DNA from: a virus | Direction: 5' to 3' (one strand) | IMG/VR virus record: IMGVR_UViG_3300008120_000344 | Coordinates: 1 to 64,000 of that record | DNA: 64,000 bases | In this document: positions 15,171 through 24,602 of the stretch, in pieces | How the letters are laid out: each line of letters starts with the position of its first letter | Numbering within the stretch: position 1 is the stretch's first letter | Translations under genes and position numbers: made by a program | The notes under the pieces: model-generated | What the model saw: only the letters and a program-made list of their open reading frames with translations | Told to the model about the DNA's origin: nothing | The model's database searches: none

Positions 15171-15961
15171 ACGGGAGAGAAATTAATGACCTTAACTATA
15201 TGCAAGATCCTTTAGGAAGAGTCAGATTTTTTGGAGTGTACTCAGGTAGAGTTGTGGACGTAACTGATCCCCTTAAAAAGGGTCGCATAAAGGTTCAAGT
15301 TCCTCAAGTAACTGGAACTGAAAGCTCTGGTTGGCTTGACCAAGTAACAGGAAAAATTGCGGATGTAAATATGCCGTATGGAACTTTTACGTCTTCGTCT
15401 ACCCAGACTATTACAACTTCTATAGCAGCAATTACTGGTTGGACAAAACAGAATGCTAATAAAATTACTGTGAATGGAACACAGATTGTCATACCTGAAA
15501 CAGGAACTTATTTAATAAACTCCTTAGCTACTTTTACAAAAAACTCTTTGGGTCAAAGCAACATATCTTTATCTTTAAGAAAAAACGGGATTGCCGTAGC
15601 CAATACCACTCAAACAGTAACAGCTTTAGGATGGATCAGCGAACACACTATAACGGCGTATACTCATGTAGCCCCATCTGGTGGGGGTACAGTTACCGGT
15701 AACCATACAGATATGGTAATCAACCATAATGGAACTGCTCCAATACACCAGGTATCTCTTGCCTATACCCTGGAACTAAAAGCAAAAGATTATCTAGAGG
15801 TGGGGTGCCAAGGATCTTCTGCGGGGGCGGCTCTATCGGGCAGTGCTATTACTTCAGTAAATTTTGTAGGAAAGTTTGTACCTAAAATTGGATCAAATGT
15901 GTGGGTTATGTTTGAGGGTGGAGATCCCGAATTTCCCGTATGGATAGGAGCTAAAGCATGA
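15167..15961 (+). CDS. Baseplate spike OB-fold protein (gp5/gpV-like) with inserted beta domain
   Basis: A 264-residue protein. Residues 20-65 (FFGVYSGRVVDVTDPLKKGRI, then VQVPQVTG, SSGWLDQV) begin the OB-fold of gp5/gpV-type spikes, and its closing strands appear only at 240-262 (PKIGSNVWVMFEGGDPEFPVWIG). The 170 residues between are foreign: ITGWTKQNANKITVNG, IPETGTYLINSLATF, a LSLRKNG strand and LELKAKDYLEVGC resemble the jelly roll of C1q/TNF-like modules. The ends look intact, so this is a domain inserted in a loop of the OB fold. It would sit at the hub and spike tip. Confidence 0.75.
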   Translation: MNGREINDLNYMQDPLGRVRFFGVYSGRVVDVTDPLKKGRIKVQVPQVTGTESSGWLDQVTGKIADVNMPYGTFTSSSTQTITTSIAAITGWTKQNANKITVNGTQIVIPETGTYLINSLATFTKNSLGQSNISLSLRKNGIAVANTTQTVTALGWISEHTITAYTHVAPSGGGTVTGNHTDMVINHNGTAPIHQVSLAYTLELKAKDYLEVGCQGSSAGAALSGSAITSVNFVGKFVPKIGSNVWVMFEGGDPEFPVWIGAKA

Positions 15962-16353
15962 GAGCAATAAATTACCCGTTTACCCTAGACCTTTTTGGAA
16001 AACTAGAGGCGGTAACCACCGAGTCTAAAATTTATATGGATAGGATGCTGACACTACTATCCACCCCCAAAGGTCAACGACCATGGAATCCGGACTACGG
16101 CACAGACATAGCTAGCGCTTTGTTTGAAAACGATAATGACTTTTATACGGCTGCTAAGGTAGCCATTACCGAGGCTATGGATCGGTGGCTTCCAGAACTT
16201 CGTATTACTAGCCTAGTCCTAGATGAAATTAGTTCTGAAGGCTATGCGAATATAACCATCGTAGCGGCACTTCCAAACGATAGACTTACCTCTGTTACCA
16301 TAAGTAGCGCAGTATTTGGCGCTAATGGACTCATAGAAAGCGCGGCTCAGTAA
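15958..16353 (+). CDS. Baseplate wedge protein gp25-like
   Basis: A 131-residue protein of the T4 gp25 / GPW family. The signature block is KGQRPWNPDYGTDIASALFEN, followed by a helix with ITEAMDRWLPELRI, giving the sheath-initiating wedge subunit a lysozyme-like fold without enzyme activity. ATG overlaps the spike stop by 4 bp and the stop overlaps the gp6/J-like start by one base, as in other baseplate operons. Confidence 0.9.
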   Translation: MRAINYPFTLDLFGKLEAVTTESKIYMDRMLTLLSTPKGQRPWNPDYGTDIASALFENDNDFYTAAKVAITEAMDRWLPELRITSLVLDEISSEGYANITIVAALPNDRLTSVTISSAVFGANGLIESAAQ

Positions 16354-17885
16354 TGCAAATAGATTACACCTCTAGAGACTATGAGGCTTTGCGTGCTGAT
16401 TTAGTTCGTTTAATAAACCAACGAACTAACTTTAACTGGGATGCTGAGGATGAGTCAGATTTTGGGGCAGTCCTTCTTGACGCCTTTGCTTATATGGGCG
16501 ACATCATGTCTTATTACCTAGACCGAGTAGCAAACGAAACTGGGGTTGATACGGCAGTAAAGACGGAGACCCTCCTTAAATTTGCAGAACTTTACGGCTA
16601 TAAACCCTCAGGACCTACCCCCGCAGAACTATTAGTTACTTTTTTAAATAATGGAGATGTTAACGTAACCCTACCTGCTGGTACTCAAGTAATGGCCCCA
16701 CTAACTACAGGTAACTATAGCGAAGTGTATTTTGAAACAGTTGAGGCAATAATTGCGTTGCAACCTGGACAAAGCATCTCAGTATTAACACGAGAAGGAA
16801 AAACAGTTAACACAGATCGTCCAGATTTAATTAGCCCAACTACATATAAGCCCCTTCCTGTAAGCGTAGGAACATCCGATGGATCCTCCGCTCAGGAGTT
16901 TGATCTATTTGACACCGGAATTGTAGACAATAGCTTAGTTGTGTACGTAGGACAAGGAACCGCTTTTACGCCGTGGACATACGTAGAGTCTCTTGCAGAT
17001 TCTAGTCCACGAGATTTGGTGTTTACTACAAGGTTAAATGCAGACGGTACTACCACGGTAATATTTGGAGATGGCGTCAATGGATTAATTCCTCAGGCAA
17101 ACCAATTAATCAGTGCACTTTATAAAGTAAGCATCGGCATAGCTGGAAATATATTTGCTGATAAGATAGAAGAAGTTACCTTTATTCCTGGCAATGGAGA
17201 TCCTGAAGTTCTTTCTTTAATTGGAGTAAGTAACGGATCTGCCGCTGTCGGTGGAGCAGATGCTGATTCTGGGCCACAGCTTAGAAAAAAAATTAAGGGC
17301 GCAATTATATCTAAAAAACGAGCAATTACTTTAGCTGACTTTGAGTACCTAGCAAATACAGTGGCGCAGGTAGGTCGTACAAAAGCTATTGGTGCGGTAT
17401 ATACAAACATCACCCTATATATGCAACCACAAGACGACGGAACTGTTACTCCAGGTATTGTGAACTCTGTTGCTACAAATTCATGGACAGAAATAAAAAA
17501 TAGAGTAGAAAACTACTTAGACGATAAAATTCCTGTGGGAACTACAGTAACCGTACAGGCCCCAACATATGTTCCCGTATACTTAACCTTAGCAGTAACA
17601 ATAAGCAATTCCTATAAACAATCCGCTGTAAAGCTGAACATATCAAAAGCTCTTTTAAATGCTGGAGGTCTGTTCTCCTATGAGAATAGTGAATTTGGTA
17701 AAACAATAACTATGTCTTCTGTAATCTCTACCGTGGCCCTAATTCCAGGTGTAGAAGACGTAACCTTGGTCAAGTTCAATACAACTAACGCGGCATCTGT
17801 CGGTACAATCTCATTAAGTGCAGGACAACTTGGATACCTTCTGCCTACTAACCTTGTATTCAACCTAACCGGTGGAATAGCCTAG
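16353..17885 (+). CDS. Baseplate wedge protein gp6/J-like
   Basis: A 510-residue protein of the baseplate J / T4 gp6 family. The N-terminus (YTSRDYEALRADLVRLI, then ESDFGAVLLDAFAYMGDIMSYYLDRVANE) is the typical J-family helix bundle; FTTRLNADGTTTVIFGDGVNG is the conserved central beta block, and LADFEYLANTVAQVGRTKAI begins the C-terminal domain. It forms the wedge ring whose change of shape triggers contraction. Coupled to gp25 upstream. Confidence 0.92.
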   Translation: MQIDYTSRDYEALRADLVRLINQRTNFNWDAEDESDFGAVLLDAFAYMGDIMSYYLDRVANETGVDTAVKTETLLKFAELYGYKPSGPTPAELLVTFLNNGDVNVTLPAGTQVMAPLTTGNYSEVYFETVEAIIALQPGQSISVLTREGKTVNTDRPDLISPTTYKPLPVSVGTSDGSSAQEFDLFDTGIVDNSLVVYVGQGTAFTPWTYVESLADSSPRDLVFTTRLNADGTTTVIFGDGVNGLIPQANQLISALYKVSIGIAGNIFADKIEEVTFIPGNGDPEVLSLIGVSNGSAAVGGADADSGPQLRKKIKGAIISKKRAITLADFEYLANTVAQVGRTKAIGAVYTNITLYMQPQDDGTVTPGIVNSVATNSWTEIKNRVENYLDDKIPVGTTVTVQAPTYVPVYLTLAVTISNSYKQSAVKLNISKALLNAGGLFSYENSEFGKTITMSSVISTVALIPGVEDVTLVKFNTTNAASVGTISLSAGQLGYLLPTNLVFNLTGGIA

Positions 17886-17898
17886 AAAAGGAAAAATA

Positions 17899-18441
17899 AT
17901 GCCAGCCTCATTTCCCACGTCGGTAAGAAGCTTTACTACAAAAGTAGATCTTCAAGATACCATTCTTGCTGATCACATTAACTCGCTACAAGATGAAGTA
18001 CGTGCCATTGAAATTGCTCTTAATGGAACAGTTGATGCTACTAATGGTTTATTAACTTCAAACTATACAGGAACGTTTGCCTCTACATCTTCTTGGAATT
18101 CTTTGGATGAGCGCATATCAAATATTGAACGTGGCTTGGTAAATGGCGTTCCTACTTCCCCATATTTGCTTAAGGCTGGGGATAACATGACTGTAGCTAA
18201 CGTTGTTGCGTTAACTTTAAAAAATAGCTCAGCCACGGTAACAAGCAACTTATTTGAAGCATATAACTCTACCAATACTCTTGGGTTTAATCTAAACGGA
18301 AATGCTCAACCTAAGGTTGGAACAGCAAATGTTTTATACGTGGGTAGCTCTGAATACAACACGTTAAACACTACCGCTAACGAAGCATATGCAACAGCCC
18401 AAGCAGTTAGGTTTGACCCTTTCCTTCTAGCCGGAATGTAA
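17899..18441 (+). CDS. Probable tail-fibre or baseplate appendage protein
   Basis: A 180-residue protein with AAAAGGA before the ATG. The N-terminus (FPTSVRSFTTKVDLQDTILADHINSLQDEVRAIE) is a common baseplate-attachment start of phage fibre proteins with a short coiled coil; the rest is Ser/Thr/Asn-rich beta sequence as in fibres. No cleavage or lyase motif seen. It sits between the wedge and the gpI-like gene, where fibre-linking proteins are found. Confidence 0.6.
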   Translation: MPASFPTSVRSFTTKVDLQDTILADHINSLQDEVRAIEIALNGTVDATNGLLTSNYTGTFASTSSWNSLDERISNIERGLVNGVPTSPYLLKAGDNMTVANVVALTLKNSSATVTSNLFEAYNSTNTLGFNLNGNAQPKVGTANVLYVGSSEYNTLNTTANEAYATAQAVRFDPFLLAGM

Positions 18442-18445
18442 CTAA

Positions 18446-21088
18446 ATGGGTCGTTATTCGTTTGTTGTATACGGACAGGCTGGACTTAAATATGGCCAGA
18501 TAGAAAACAATCGTGCGTACTATAACGGAAATCTTAGGGCTATTCCACTTACGTATGGTGCAGTTTATCTATATTGGAGCTCTGTATTAACAGACCCAGA
18601 AAAAGAATTAAGTCCGGGAGTAGCTGCAACAGTTACGCACTGGAGAATAAACAGAAATTTTAGCGGTGCGGCTGATGATCCTTATGATGGGACAATTGTC
18701 GATAGTGGAACCATTTCAAATTATAGGACTACCGCTATAGATGGACCTTTGGATGGAGGAAGACAGGTAACCTATTCTCTTTGGATATTCGACGGCGATG
18801 ATTGGATTAACTGCGGAAACACCTCAACTGTAATTGTAGATGAGTCAGTAACCCCTACTTTAGTAAAAATAGAAAAGTGGTTGCCAGCTGCCTGGCTAAA
18901 TATAGAAGGAGACGAAATAGGTGAGCCTGATGACACCTATTTAAATGACGTTCTTTCTGGGTATGCTTTTGCGTACGATAAGTTAAGAACCGAAGCTAAG
19001 GTACTAGAGTTATCAATGGACTATAAGTACACCCCCGTTGAACTATTACAATCTAAAATAGAAGAACGTGGGTTTAGTTATGAACCTGTTTTGGGAGACA
19101 TTTACCACAGAAGCGTGTACCGAGTTAGTGAAAAAGTAAATGCAACTAAAGGAAGCACACAGTCTATACAGTCTTATGTAACCGCTCTTACTCACTGGGT
19201 TCCAGAAATAGAAGTTGGTAAAAATCTTCTTTTAAATTATAATGATTCTTCTTTTGAAGAGTCAATTGGAAATTGGGTAACCTCTGTAGGTAATTTTGCG
19301 CAGGTAAAGTACTCTGATTCTTTTGCCACAGTTGGTATAGCTATAGGTCCACCTAGCCCAGAACTGTTTTACAATCCTGGGTTTAATCCTAGATCTATAG
19401 GGTTTGGTTGGATTCATGGACACAACACTTCTCCAGTTCTTAATTTACCTTCAACCTCTGCAGATAAAGTTTTATACGGGGTGCCTGTAAAACCTGCAAC
19501 TAGATATAGATTTACTGGTTGGTTAAGAATAAAAGACTCTAGTAAAACCGGATCAGTTGCTGCAAAGATCAATTGGTATGACAGAGCAGGTACTTTGATA
19601 TCTTCAACAGCAAATAATACAGCGCTAACTGGTACAACTACTTGGCAAGAATTTGCATCAAAATCGGACTCTGGAGTAAATGGCCAACTGTCACCGGATA
19701 ACGCGGCGTATGCATCTATAGCCCTTACCTTTACAAATAACAACAATCAAGTTGAATACTTTATAGACATGTTGCAGCTTGCAGTTGCTGATGGAACCAC
19801 TACGTTTGAAGATGCAAGAAAAGTTCTTATATACGCAGCTGGAGATAAAACTAATCTTATTCACAACCCGTCTTTTGAAAATAATACAAATTTTTGGACA
19901 CCGCACGACGGCACTTTGACTAGGGTAACCACGCCAGCTTACGCAATCCATAGGGGTTCTTATGCTGCACAGTTTGTTGCTTCAACTACAGATAGGGCTG
20001 GAATAGTAAGTGATTGGATGCCGGTAAGAGCCGGACAAGCATATACATTTACTGCTTATGTTAGTGCTCAGTCCTCAAAAGAAATTACAGCTCGTCTTGA
20101 ATTTTCTTCATTACAGTCTGCTGAAGATCAGTCTCAAATTCTTTCTGATGAGGACGGGGACTATTACCCTACAGGCTCTTATTACGTAGAGGCTATAGAA
20201 GAAGAAGTATCAACTTCTGCTACTAGAGTACAGGTAACTGCTATAGCCCCTACCTATGTAATAGACGCGGGAGCGCCGTCAGCAAAAGTTTCTTTATTTT
20301 TAACTAATCCAGAAGTTGGAGATATTTTTTATGTAGACGGAGTACAACTAGAACGTAGTGGAGTAGAGTCTACATACTTTGATGGAGATGGCGCAAATAT
20401 TCCGGCTGATCCTATCAATGAAGAAGTTATAGAAACAAGCGATTGTAAGTGGGAAAATGACTCCACATCCTCTGGTCGTAGTTATCGCTGGACTAATTAT
20501 GCAGCTAAAGCTGCAAGATTAGTAGACACTATTAGTTTAGTTCTTCCTTATGCTGCAAGCTGGGAACTAAGACCAGGATTACCCACCCCTAAATTTCCAG
20601 AATTAACACCATCAATTTTACAGTCTCCTTCTTTTGAATCCTCTACTGATGGGTGGAATACTGATTCCTCACTTTTAACTAGAGCAGTATTTAGAGGAAC
20701 GCTATTTGACGAGTACTCCACAAATGGAGTTGCTTTTGGAAAAGTTACGTCTACTGCGGCAACTACTTTTGGAATACATAGTGACATAGAACTAATAGAT
20801 ACCCTTTCGGGGTATTACGCATCTGTAGCCATTAAACCTGAAAACGCGGATGCTTTTGGAAACTACACATTAAAAGCTAGGTTTTATGATGAGTCAAATG
20901 TTGTTTTACAAACTAAAGTTAAAACAGTACGTATACAGGCACTAAATCGTTGGGCGTATATTTCCGTGTACGCTCCAAAAGCTGAAATTTATGGGGCGTC
21001 TAAAGCTGACATTAAAATTGAATGTACTCCAGATCTTCCTGCCCCAGGTATAGTATTCGACGTGGATAGGGTAATATTCCGTCAATAG
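18446..21088 (+). CDS. gpI-like tail protein fused to carbohydrate-binding-like domains
   Basis: An 880-residue protein. Residues about 140-260 (ILDG-like LSGYAFAYDKLRTEAKVLEL, then GDIYHRSVYRVSEKV and the KGS-x-QSIQSYVTALTHWV block) match the P2 gpI-type tail protein that ends the baseplate. From about 265 come at least three beta-sandwich repeats of CBM4_9/'carbohydrate-binding-like' type: NLLLNYNDSSFEESIGNW, NLIHNPSFENNTNFW and ILQSPSFESSTDGW each open a repeat. The likely role is adhesion to host surface sugars. N-terminus includes a fibronectin-like beta region (20-130). Confidence 0.75.
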   Translation: MGRYSFVVYGQAGLKYGQIENNRAYYNGNLRAIPLTYGAVYLYWSSVLTDPEKELSPGVAATVTHWRINRNFSGAADDPYDGTIVDSGTISNYRTTAIDGPLDGGRQVTYSLWIFDGDDWINCGNTSTVIVDESVTPTLVKIEKWLPAAWLNIEGDEIGEPDDTYLNDVLSGYAFAYDKLRTEAKVLELSMDYKYTPVELLQSKIEERGFSYEPVLGDIYHRSVYRVSEKVNATKGSTQSIQSYVTALTHWVPEIEVGKNLLLNYNDSSFEESIGNWVTSVGNFAQVKYSDSFATVGIAIGPPSPELFYNPGFNPRSIGFGWIHGHNTSPVLNLPSTSADKVLYGVPVKPATRYRFTGWLRIKDSSKTGSVAAKINWYDRAGTLISSTANNTALTGTTTWQEFASKSDSGVNGQLSPDNAAYASIALTFTNNNNQVEYFIDMLQLAVADGTTTFEDARKVLIYAAGDKTNLIHNPSFENNTNFWTPHDGTLTRVTTPAYAIHRGSYAAQFVASTTDRAGIVSDWMPVRAGQAYTFTAYVSAQSSKEITARLEFSSLQSAEDQSQILSDEDGDYYPTGSYYVEAIEEEVSTSATRVQVTAIAPTYVIDAGAPSAKVSLFLTNPEVGDIFYVDGVQLERSGVESTYFDGDGANIPADPINEEVIETSDCKWENDSTSSGRSYRWTNYAAKAARLVDTISLVLPYAASWELRPGLPTPKFPELTPSILQSPSFESSTDGWNTDSSLLTRAVFRGTLFDEYSTNGVAFGKVTSTAATTFGIHSDIELIDTLSGYYASVAIKPENADAFGNYTLKARFYDESNVVLQTKVKTVRIQALNRWAYISVYAPKAEIYGASKADIKIECTPDLPAPGIVFDVDRVIFRQ

Positions 21089-21096
21089 GAGGCGCC

Positions 21097-21357
21097 ATGG
21101 AAACAGTCTTTATAGCCGCTTTGGCTTCTGCCTGTTTGCTGTCTGCCATAGAAGGTTTAATACGTCCAATAGGCAAATGGCGCGGTCTAGTGGCTCTTAT
21201 AGCCTCTATAGGAGCAGCCCTAGTCCTGGATACTAAGATCCTTTATTTGCCCGTCTATGGGCTTGCAGCGGCCTTTTTAGCCCTAGTCTTTACCCTCTTG
21301 GTAGACGAGTGGAGCGCCCCAGCCCCCAAGTTGCCACCAAGGGTCCCACCACGCTAG
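21097..21357 (+). CDS. Small membrane protein, three predicted TM helices
   Basis: An 86-residue protein with TAGGAGG before its ATG. Hydrophobic stretches at about 3-22, 30-46 and 50-70 indicate three helices, followed by a Pro-rich cytosolic or periplasmic tail (APAPKLPPRVPPR). Small three-helix proteins after tail genes are often holins, but there is no endolysin nearby and the minus-strand lysis cluster is 18 kb away. Function not assigned. Confidence 0.6.
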   Translation: METVFIAALASACLLSAIEGLIRPIGKWRGLVALIASIGAALVLDTKILYLPVYGLAAAFLALVFTLLVDEWSAPAPKLPPRVPPR

Positions 21358-21360
21358 AGT

Positions 21361-21376
21361 CCTCCTTTGAAGGAGG
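21361..21376 (+). promoter_or_regulatory. Hairpin that pairs the Shine-Dalgarno of the next gene
   Basis: CCTCCT-TTGA-AGGAGG forms a six-to-seven bp hairpin whose 3' arm is the Shine-Dalgarno of the ATG at 21381. Four bases separate it from the preceding stop. It could act as a translational switch or as the trace of a terminator, though no T-tract follows. Confidence 0.5.
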
Positions 21377-21380
21377 GCTT

Positions 21381-22328
21381 ATGAAATCACCCGCATCAGA
21401 TCCGCGGTTATCAAAACGAGCCGTGGGATTTTTTTATTTCTATTTAGAAATCGGTAGAGTCATATCTGCTGAGGAAGCTGTGGATCGCCCGGATGTTAAT
21501 GAGGGACGAGACGCAATACGTAGCGCTATGAAAGAACTTGAATTAGCTGGTTATATCAAAATGGAACAGCATCGAGTAAAAGGTCAATTCCGCACCTATT
21601 GGAAGTTTGCTGAAGAAGACCTTAATATGCCTTATGTAAAGAAAACCAGTGACGGGTTTTCCGTCAGCGGTTTTTCAGGCAGTCTATACATTAATAGTGG
21701 GACAGTCGCTAGTACTAATACTAGCGATAAGTCACTTAGCTTAAAGAGAGATAAAGTACTACGTACTTTATCTCTAGGTCCTGACGGACGGGAAGGAGAA
21801 GATATGGGTTGGCCTTTTGAAGAAGAAGATTCAACATCGCCAAAGAAGAAAGTCGCCAAGGAGATGGACGCAACACCAGGCGCCGTAGGAAAAATTGAAG
21901 ACCGTCAAGCACGACTAAACGCAAAGTACAAGCGCACAAAGTTTGAGGCAGTCCCTAAACACATGCGCCGTAACGAACGTGTTGAAGAGGACTGGGATGT
22001 TAACGACATCATCGCAGAGTTTTATGACTTGCTTCGTGAAAATGTTCCCGGAGTTCCCGGGCAGATTAATCGTGATCATCTACGCAACTGGATGTTACGC
22101 ATGTTTGGAGAAGGATCTACAAATGTGGGAATGCTAAAAGCAGTTCGCATGTTCTTTAAAGATCCACGATTAATTCGTGATGCTGGAATCGGTGAGCCAT
22201 TGTGGCGTCGGTTTGTGGCATACTACGGAACTGTTCATGGAATTGTGCACCGCGATCAGCAACCTGAGGGCGATGCAGAAGCTATGAAACAACATCAGGA
22301 AAAGATGTTGAAACTACTGGAGGGGTAA
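21381..22328 (+). CDS. Winged-helix replication protein
   Basis: A 315-residue protein. The ATG at 21381 is chosen because AAGGAGGG lies at 21369-21377; the frame is open upstream but overlaps the membrane protein. Residues 10-75 (SKRAVGFFYFYLEIGRVISAEEA, then RDAIRSAMKELELAGYI and RTYWKFAE) form a winged-helix DNA-binding domain as in phage replisome organisers and primosome proteins. A charged linker follows and the C-terminal 110 residues are helical (RNWMLRMFGEG, WRRFVAYYG). The neighbour is a DnaC-like loader, so an origin-binding/initiator role is likely. Confidence 0.65.
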   Translation: MKSPASDPRLSKRAVGFFYFYLEIGRVISAEEAVDRPDVNEGRDAIRSAMKELELAGYIKMEQHRVKGQFRTYWKFAEEDLNMPYVKKTSDGFSVSGFSGSLYINSGTVASTNTSDKSLSLKRDKVLRTLSLGPDGREGEDMGWPFEEEDSTSPKKKVAKEMDATPGAVGKIEDRQARLNAKYKRTKFEAVPKHMRRNERVEEDWDVNDIIAEFYDLLRENVPGVPGQINRDHLRNWMLRMFGEGSTNVGMLKAVRMFFKDPRLIRDAGIGEPLWRRFVAYYGTVHGIVHRDQQPEGDAEAMKQHQEKMLKLLEG

Positions 22329-22996
22329 TGTATTCACTAGAGGGCTTACCAGGAAGTAAGAGAGCACAAATTAATAATGCTAACTTTCCTGCAAAAACTA
22401 TTGGCATGCGTTTAGAGGATTTAGATCATTTACCAAATCAAATTCCAATGTGGCTTGGTTTAGTAAAGAAACAACTTGTAGTTCGTTCGTTTGGGGAAAA
22501 GACTTGTGGTCTTGGGTTGCTACTCCAGGGCAGCCCGGGCCACGGTAAAACAACGATGGCATCTGCTGTAGCACAGGAGCTCATACTGACAGCAGAGTCT
22601 TCTGTCTGGGGAAACTCAACTAGCTTTGTAAGAAGACCAGTTATGTTTCTTGATTACCCAAAGCTATTAAGATTACAAAAAATGAGTTGGTCTGAAGATG
22701 ACGACTCTATTGAATTGCTTATCAAAGGCTTATATGGAGAGGCGGGCAAAGAAAACGATGTTTGTCTGCTCATACTAGATGACTTAGGAAAAGAATATAG
22801 GACCGCTTCAGGGTGGGCAGAAAATACTTTTGATGCTTTACTTAGGGCACGGTTTAACGCCGGTTTGCCAACGATAGTCACAACCAACTATTCTTTGGAT
22901 AAGTGGGATGACATGTATGGTGAGTCGATGGGAAGTTTTGGCCACGAAGCTTTTGTTCCTATTGACGTAGTATCAGAGAAGGGAGATAGAAGATAG
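22328..22996 (+). CDS. DnaC-like AAA+ helicase loader
   Basis: A 222-residue AAA+ ATPase. Walker A is GSPGHGKTT at about 68-76, Walker B is CLLILDDLGKEY near 138-149, and sensor-1 is PTIVTTNYS. The DnaC/IstB pattern 'DDLG' is clear. It should load the DnaB-type helicase encoded two genes downstream. The start overlaps the previous stop and the end overlaps the next GTG. Confidence 0.85.
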   Translation: MYSLEGLPGSKRAQINNANFPAKTIGMRLEDLDHLPNQIPMWLGLVKKQLVVRSFGEKTCGLGLLLQGSPGHGKTTMASAVAQELILTAESSVWGNSTSFVRRPVMFLDYPKLLRLQKMSWSEDDDSIELLIKGLYGEAGKENDVCLLILDDLGKEYRTASGWAENTFDALLRARFNAGLPTIVTTNYSLDKWDDMYGESMGSFGHEAFVPIDVVSEKGDRR

Positions 22997-23361
22997 TGGT
23001 AACTTTAGATTGCATTATTGATCGAAAGCCCACTTTCAAACGGGTCCTAGGTGTCCCTGTAGTAGGGGAAGAAGTTTCTTACAATAGACAGGCGCTGTCT
23101 TTATTCTGGCGCTTTGCTGACAAATATGGTTATTCCATGGAGCTTGTAGGCTTTGACATGTCTACCAAAGAAATGCAGCAAGTCCAGGAAGATTTAGACA
23201 ATTTGGGTACTAACCCTTTTAACTATTATCTTAGATATAACGTAGTAGCCGATCTTGTGGCTGAGCTGCCTTACCGCCCTGAACTTGTCGGAGTTGTGGA
23301 TATACCATCTCGTGCTCTACGATATGGCAGCAAGTTTATAGACCTGGGGGGGAAGATCTAA
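22996..23361 (+). CDS. Hypothetical replication-associated protein
   Basis: A 121-residue protein with GTG start overlapping the loader's stop. A helical C-terminal part carries ELPYRPELVGVVDIPSRALRYGS, a block seen in actinophage proteins of unknown function sitting next to helicase genes. No catalytic residues can be pointed out. Overlap with DnaB suggests co-translation. Confidence 0.6.
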   Translation: MVTLDCIIDRKPTFKRVLGVPVVGEEVSYNRQALSLFWRFADKYGYSMELVGFDMSTKEMQQVQEDLDNLGTNPFNYYLRYNVVADLVAELPYRPELVGVVDIPSRALRYGSKFIDLGGKI

Positions 23362-24602
23362 TGGCAGCTGATAATGAACTTCGTCTTCTGTCTAGAGCAA
23401 TTAGAACACGGGATATATCTCCACTTCTTGAGGCTGGTGTAAAAGGTGACTGGTTCTTTGTAGAAGACAATAGATCAGTATGGAATTTCGTAGTAAATCA
23501 TTGGACTAAATATCAAGAAGTTCCTACAGCTGTGACTGTAAAAGATAACTTTCCTACATATAACTTACTTGCTGTAGATGATTCACTGGATTATTTATTA
23601 GATCAATTAATTGAATATCGTAAACGTCAAAAAACTATTGATGTAGTACAGGCTGCAGCAGAAGCAATTCAAGGCGGAGATCATGATGCAGCTATCGCTG
23701 CTATGAGTGTTGGCGTTGCCAAGATTGCAGACGAAGGCATAAAAGATTCTGGTGATATCGATCTTACGGACAATGCATCACAGCGTTTTGATGAGTATCT
23801 ATCTATCAAGACTAGACCAAACGGTTTGCTTGGTATGGCTACCGGGTTTCCTACAATCGACAAGGCTACTGCCGGATTACAGCCAGGCCAGTTAGTAACA
23901 ATTATTGCTCCACCAAAGACAGGTAAGTCTGTCCTTGCAATGCAAATTGCAGTTAACGTCCACGAAGATGGTTTCGTACCCATGTTCCAATCATTTGAGA
24001 TGACTAACATTGAGCAACAACATCGTCACGACGCAATGCGTGCCAAGATTGCACATTCTCGCTTGATTCGTGGATCCTTAAATCAACAAGAAGAAGCTCG
24101 ATATAGAGCAGCACTTTCAAAGATGGAAAGTATGCACAACTTCTATCTAACTGACGCAGTACCTTCAATGACGGTTACGGGTCTTGCTGCCAAGATTGAT
24201 AAGCTTCGTCCCAATATAGTATTTGTAGACGGTGTTTACCTTATGTTAGATGAAATCACGGGGGAGATTAACACACCTCAATCTATTACAAATGTCACCC
24301 GTAACTTAAAGAAATTAGCAATGTCCAAAGAACTTCCAATGGTTATCTCTACCCAGGTTCTTCTTTGGAAGATGAAGAAGCGCCAAGTTTCGGCGGACGC
24401 CATTGGATATTCATCTTCGTTCTACCAGGACTCAGATGTAATCCTTGGTCTACAAAAGCAAGATGAGAATGACGATACATCTAGAGAGTTAAAAATTGTT
24501 GCAAGTCGCAACTGCGGGCCAGCATCCACTGACCTGTTATGGGATTGGGAAGAAGGGAAGTTTGAAGAGTATGGATCTCTATTTGGAAACACATCCATTT
24601 AA
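23361..24602 (+). CDS. DnaB-like replicative helicase
   Basis: A 413-residue protein. The N-terminal part (1-150) is helical; the RecA-type core starts around LLGMATGFPTIDKATAGLQPGQ and holds Walker A APPKTGKS at residues 183-190, FQSFEMTNIEQQ, Walker B IVFVDGVYLML (near 290), and STQVLLW, the DnaB motif H3. Shorter than bacterial DnaB, as usual in phages. Works as the fork helicase with the loader and primase. Confidence 0.88.
   Translation: MAADNELRLLSRAIRTRDISPLLEAGVKGDWFFVEDNRSVWNFVVNHWTKYQEVPTAVTVKDNFPTYNLLAVDDSLDYLLDQLIEYRKRQKTIDVVQAAAEAIQGGDHDAAIAAMSVGVAKIADEGIKDSGDIDLTDNASQRFDEYLSIKTRPNGLLGMATGFPTIDKATAGLQPGQLVTIIAPPKTGKSVLAMQIAVNVHEDGFVPMFQSFEMTNIEQQHRHDAMRAKIAHSRLIRGSLNQQEEARYRAALSKMESMHNFYLTDAVPSMTVTGLAAKIDKLRPNIVFVDGVYLMLDEITGEINTPQSITNVTRNLKKLAMSKELPMVISTQVLLWKMKKRQVSADAIGYSSSFYQDSDVILGLQKQDENDDTSRELKIVASRNCGPASTDLLWDWEEGKFEEYGSLFGNTSI

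Noticed and set aside
24496-24570. Longer start for the first WhiB gene
   Set aside because: The extra N-terminus is only helicase sequence read in another frame; ATG at 24571 gives the family's normal length.
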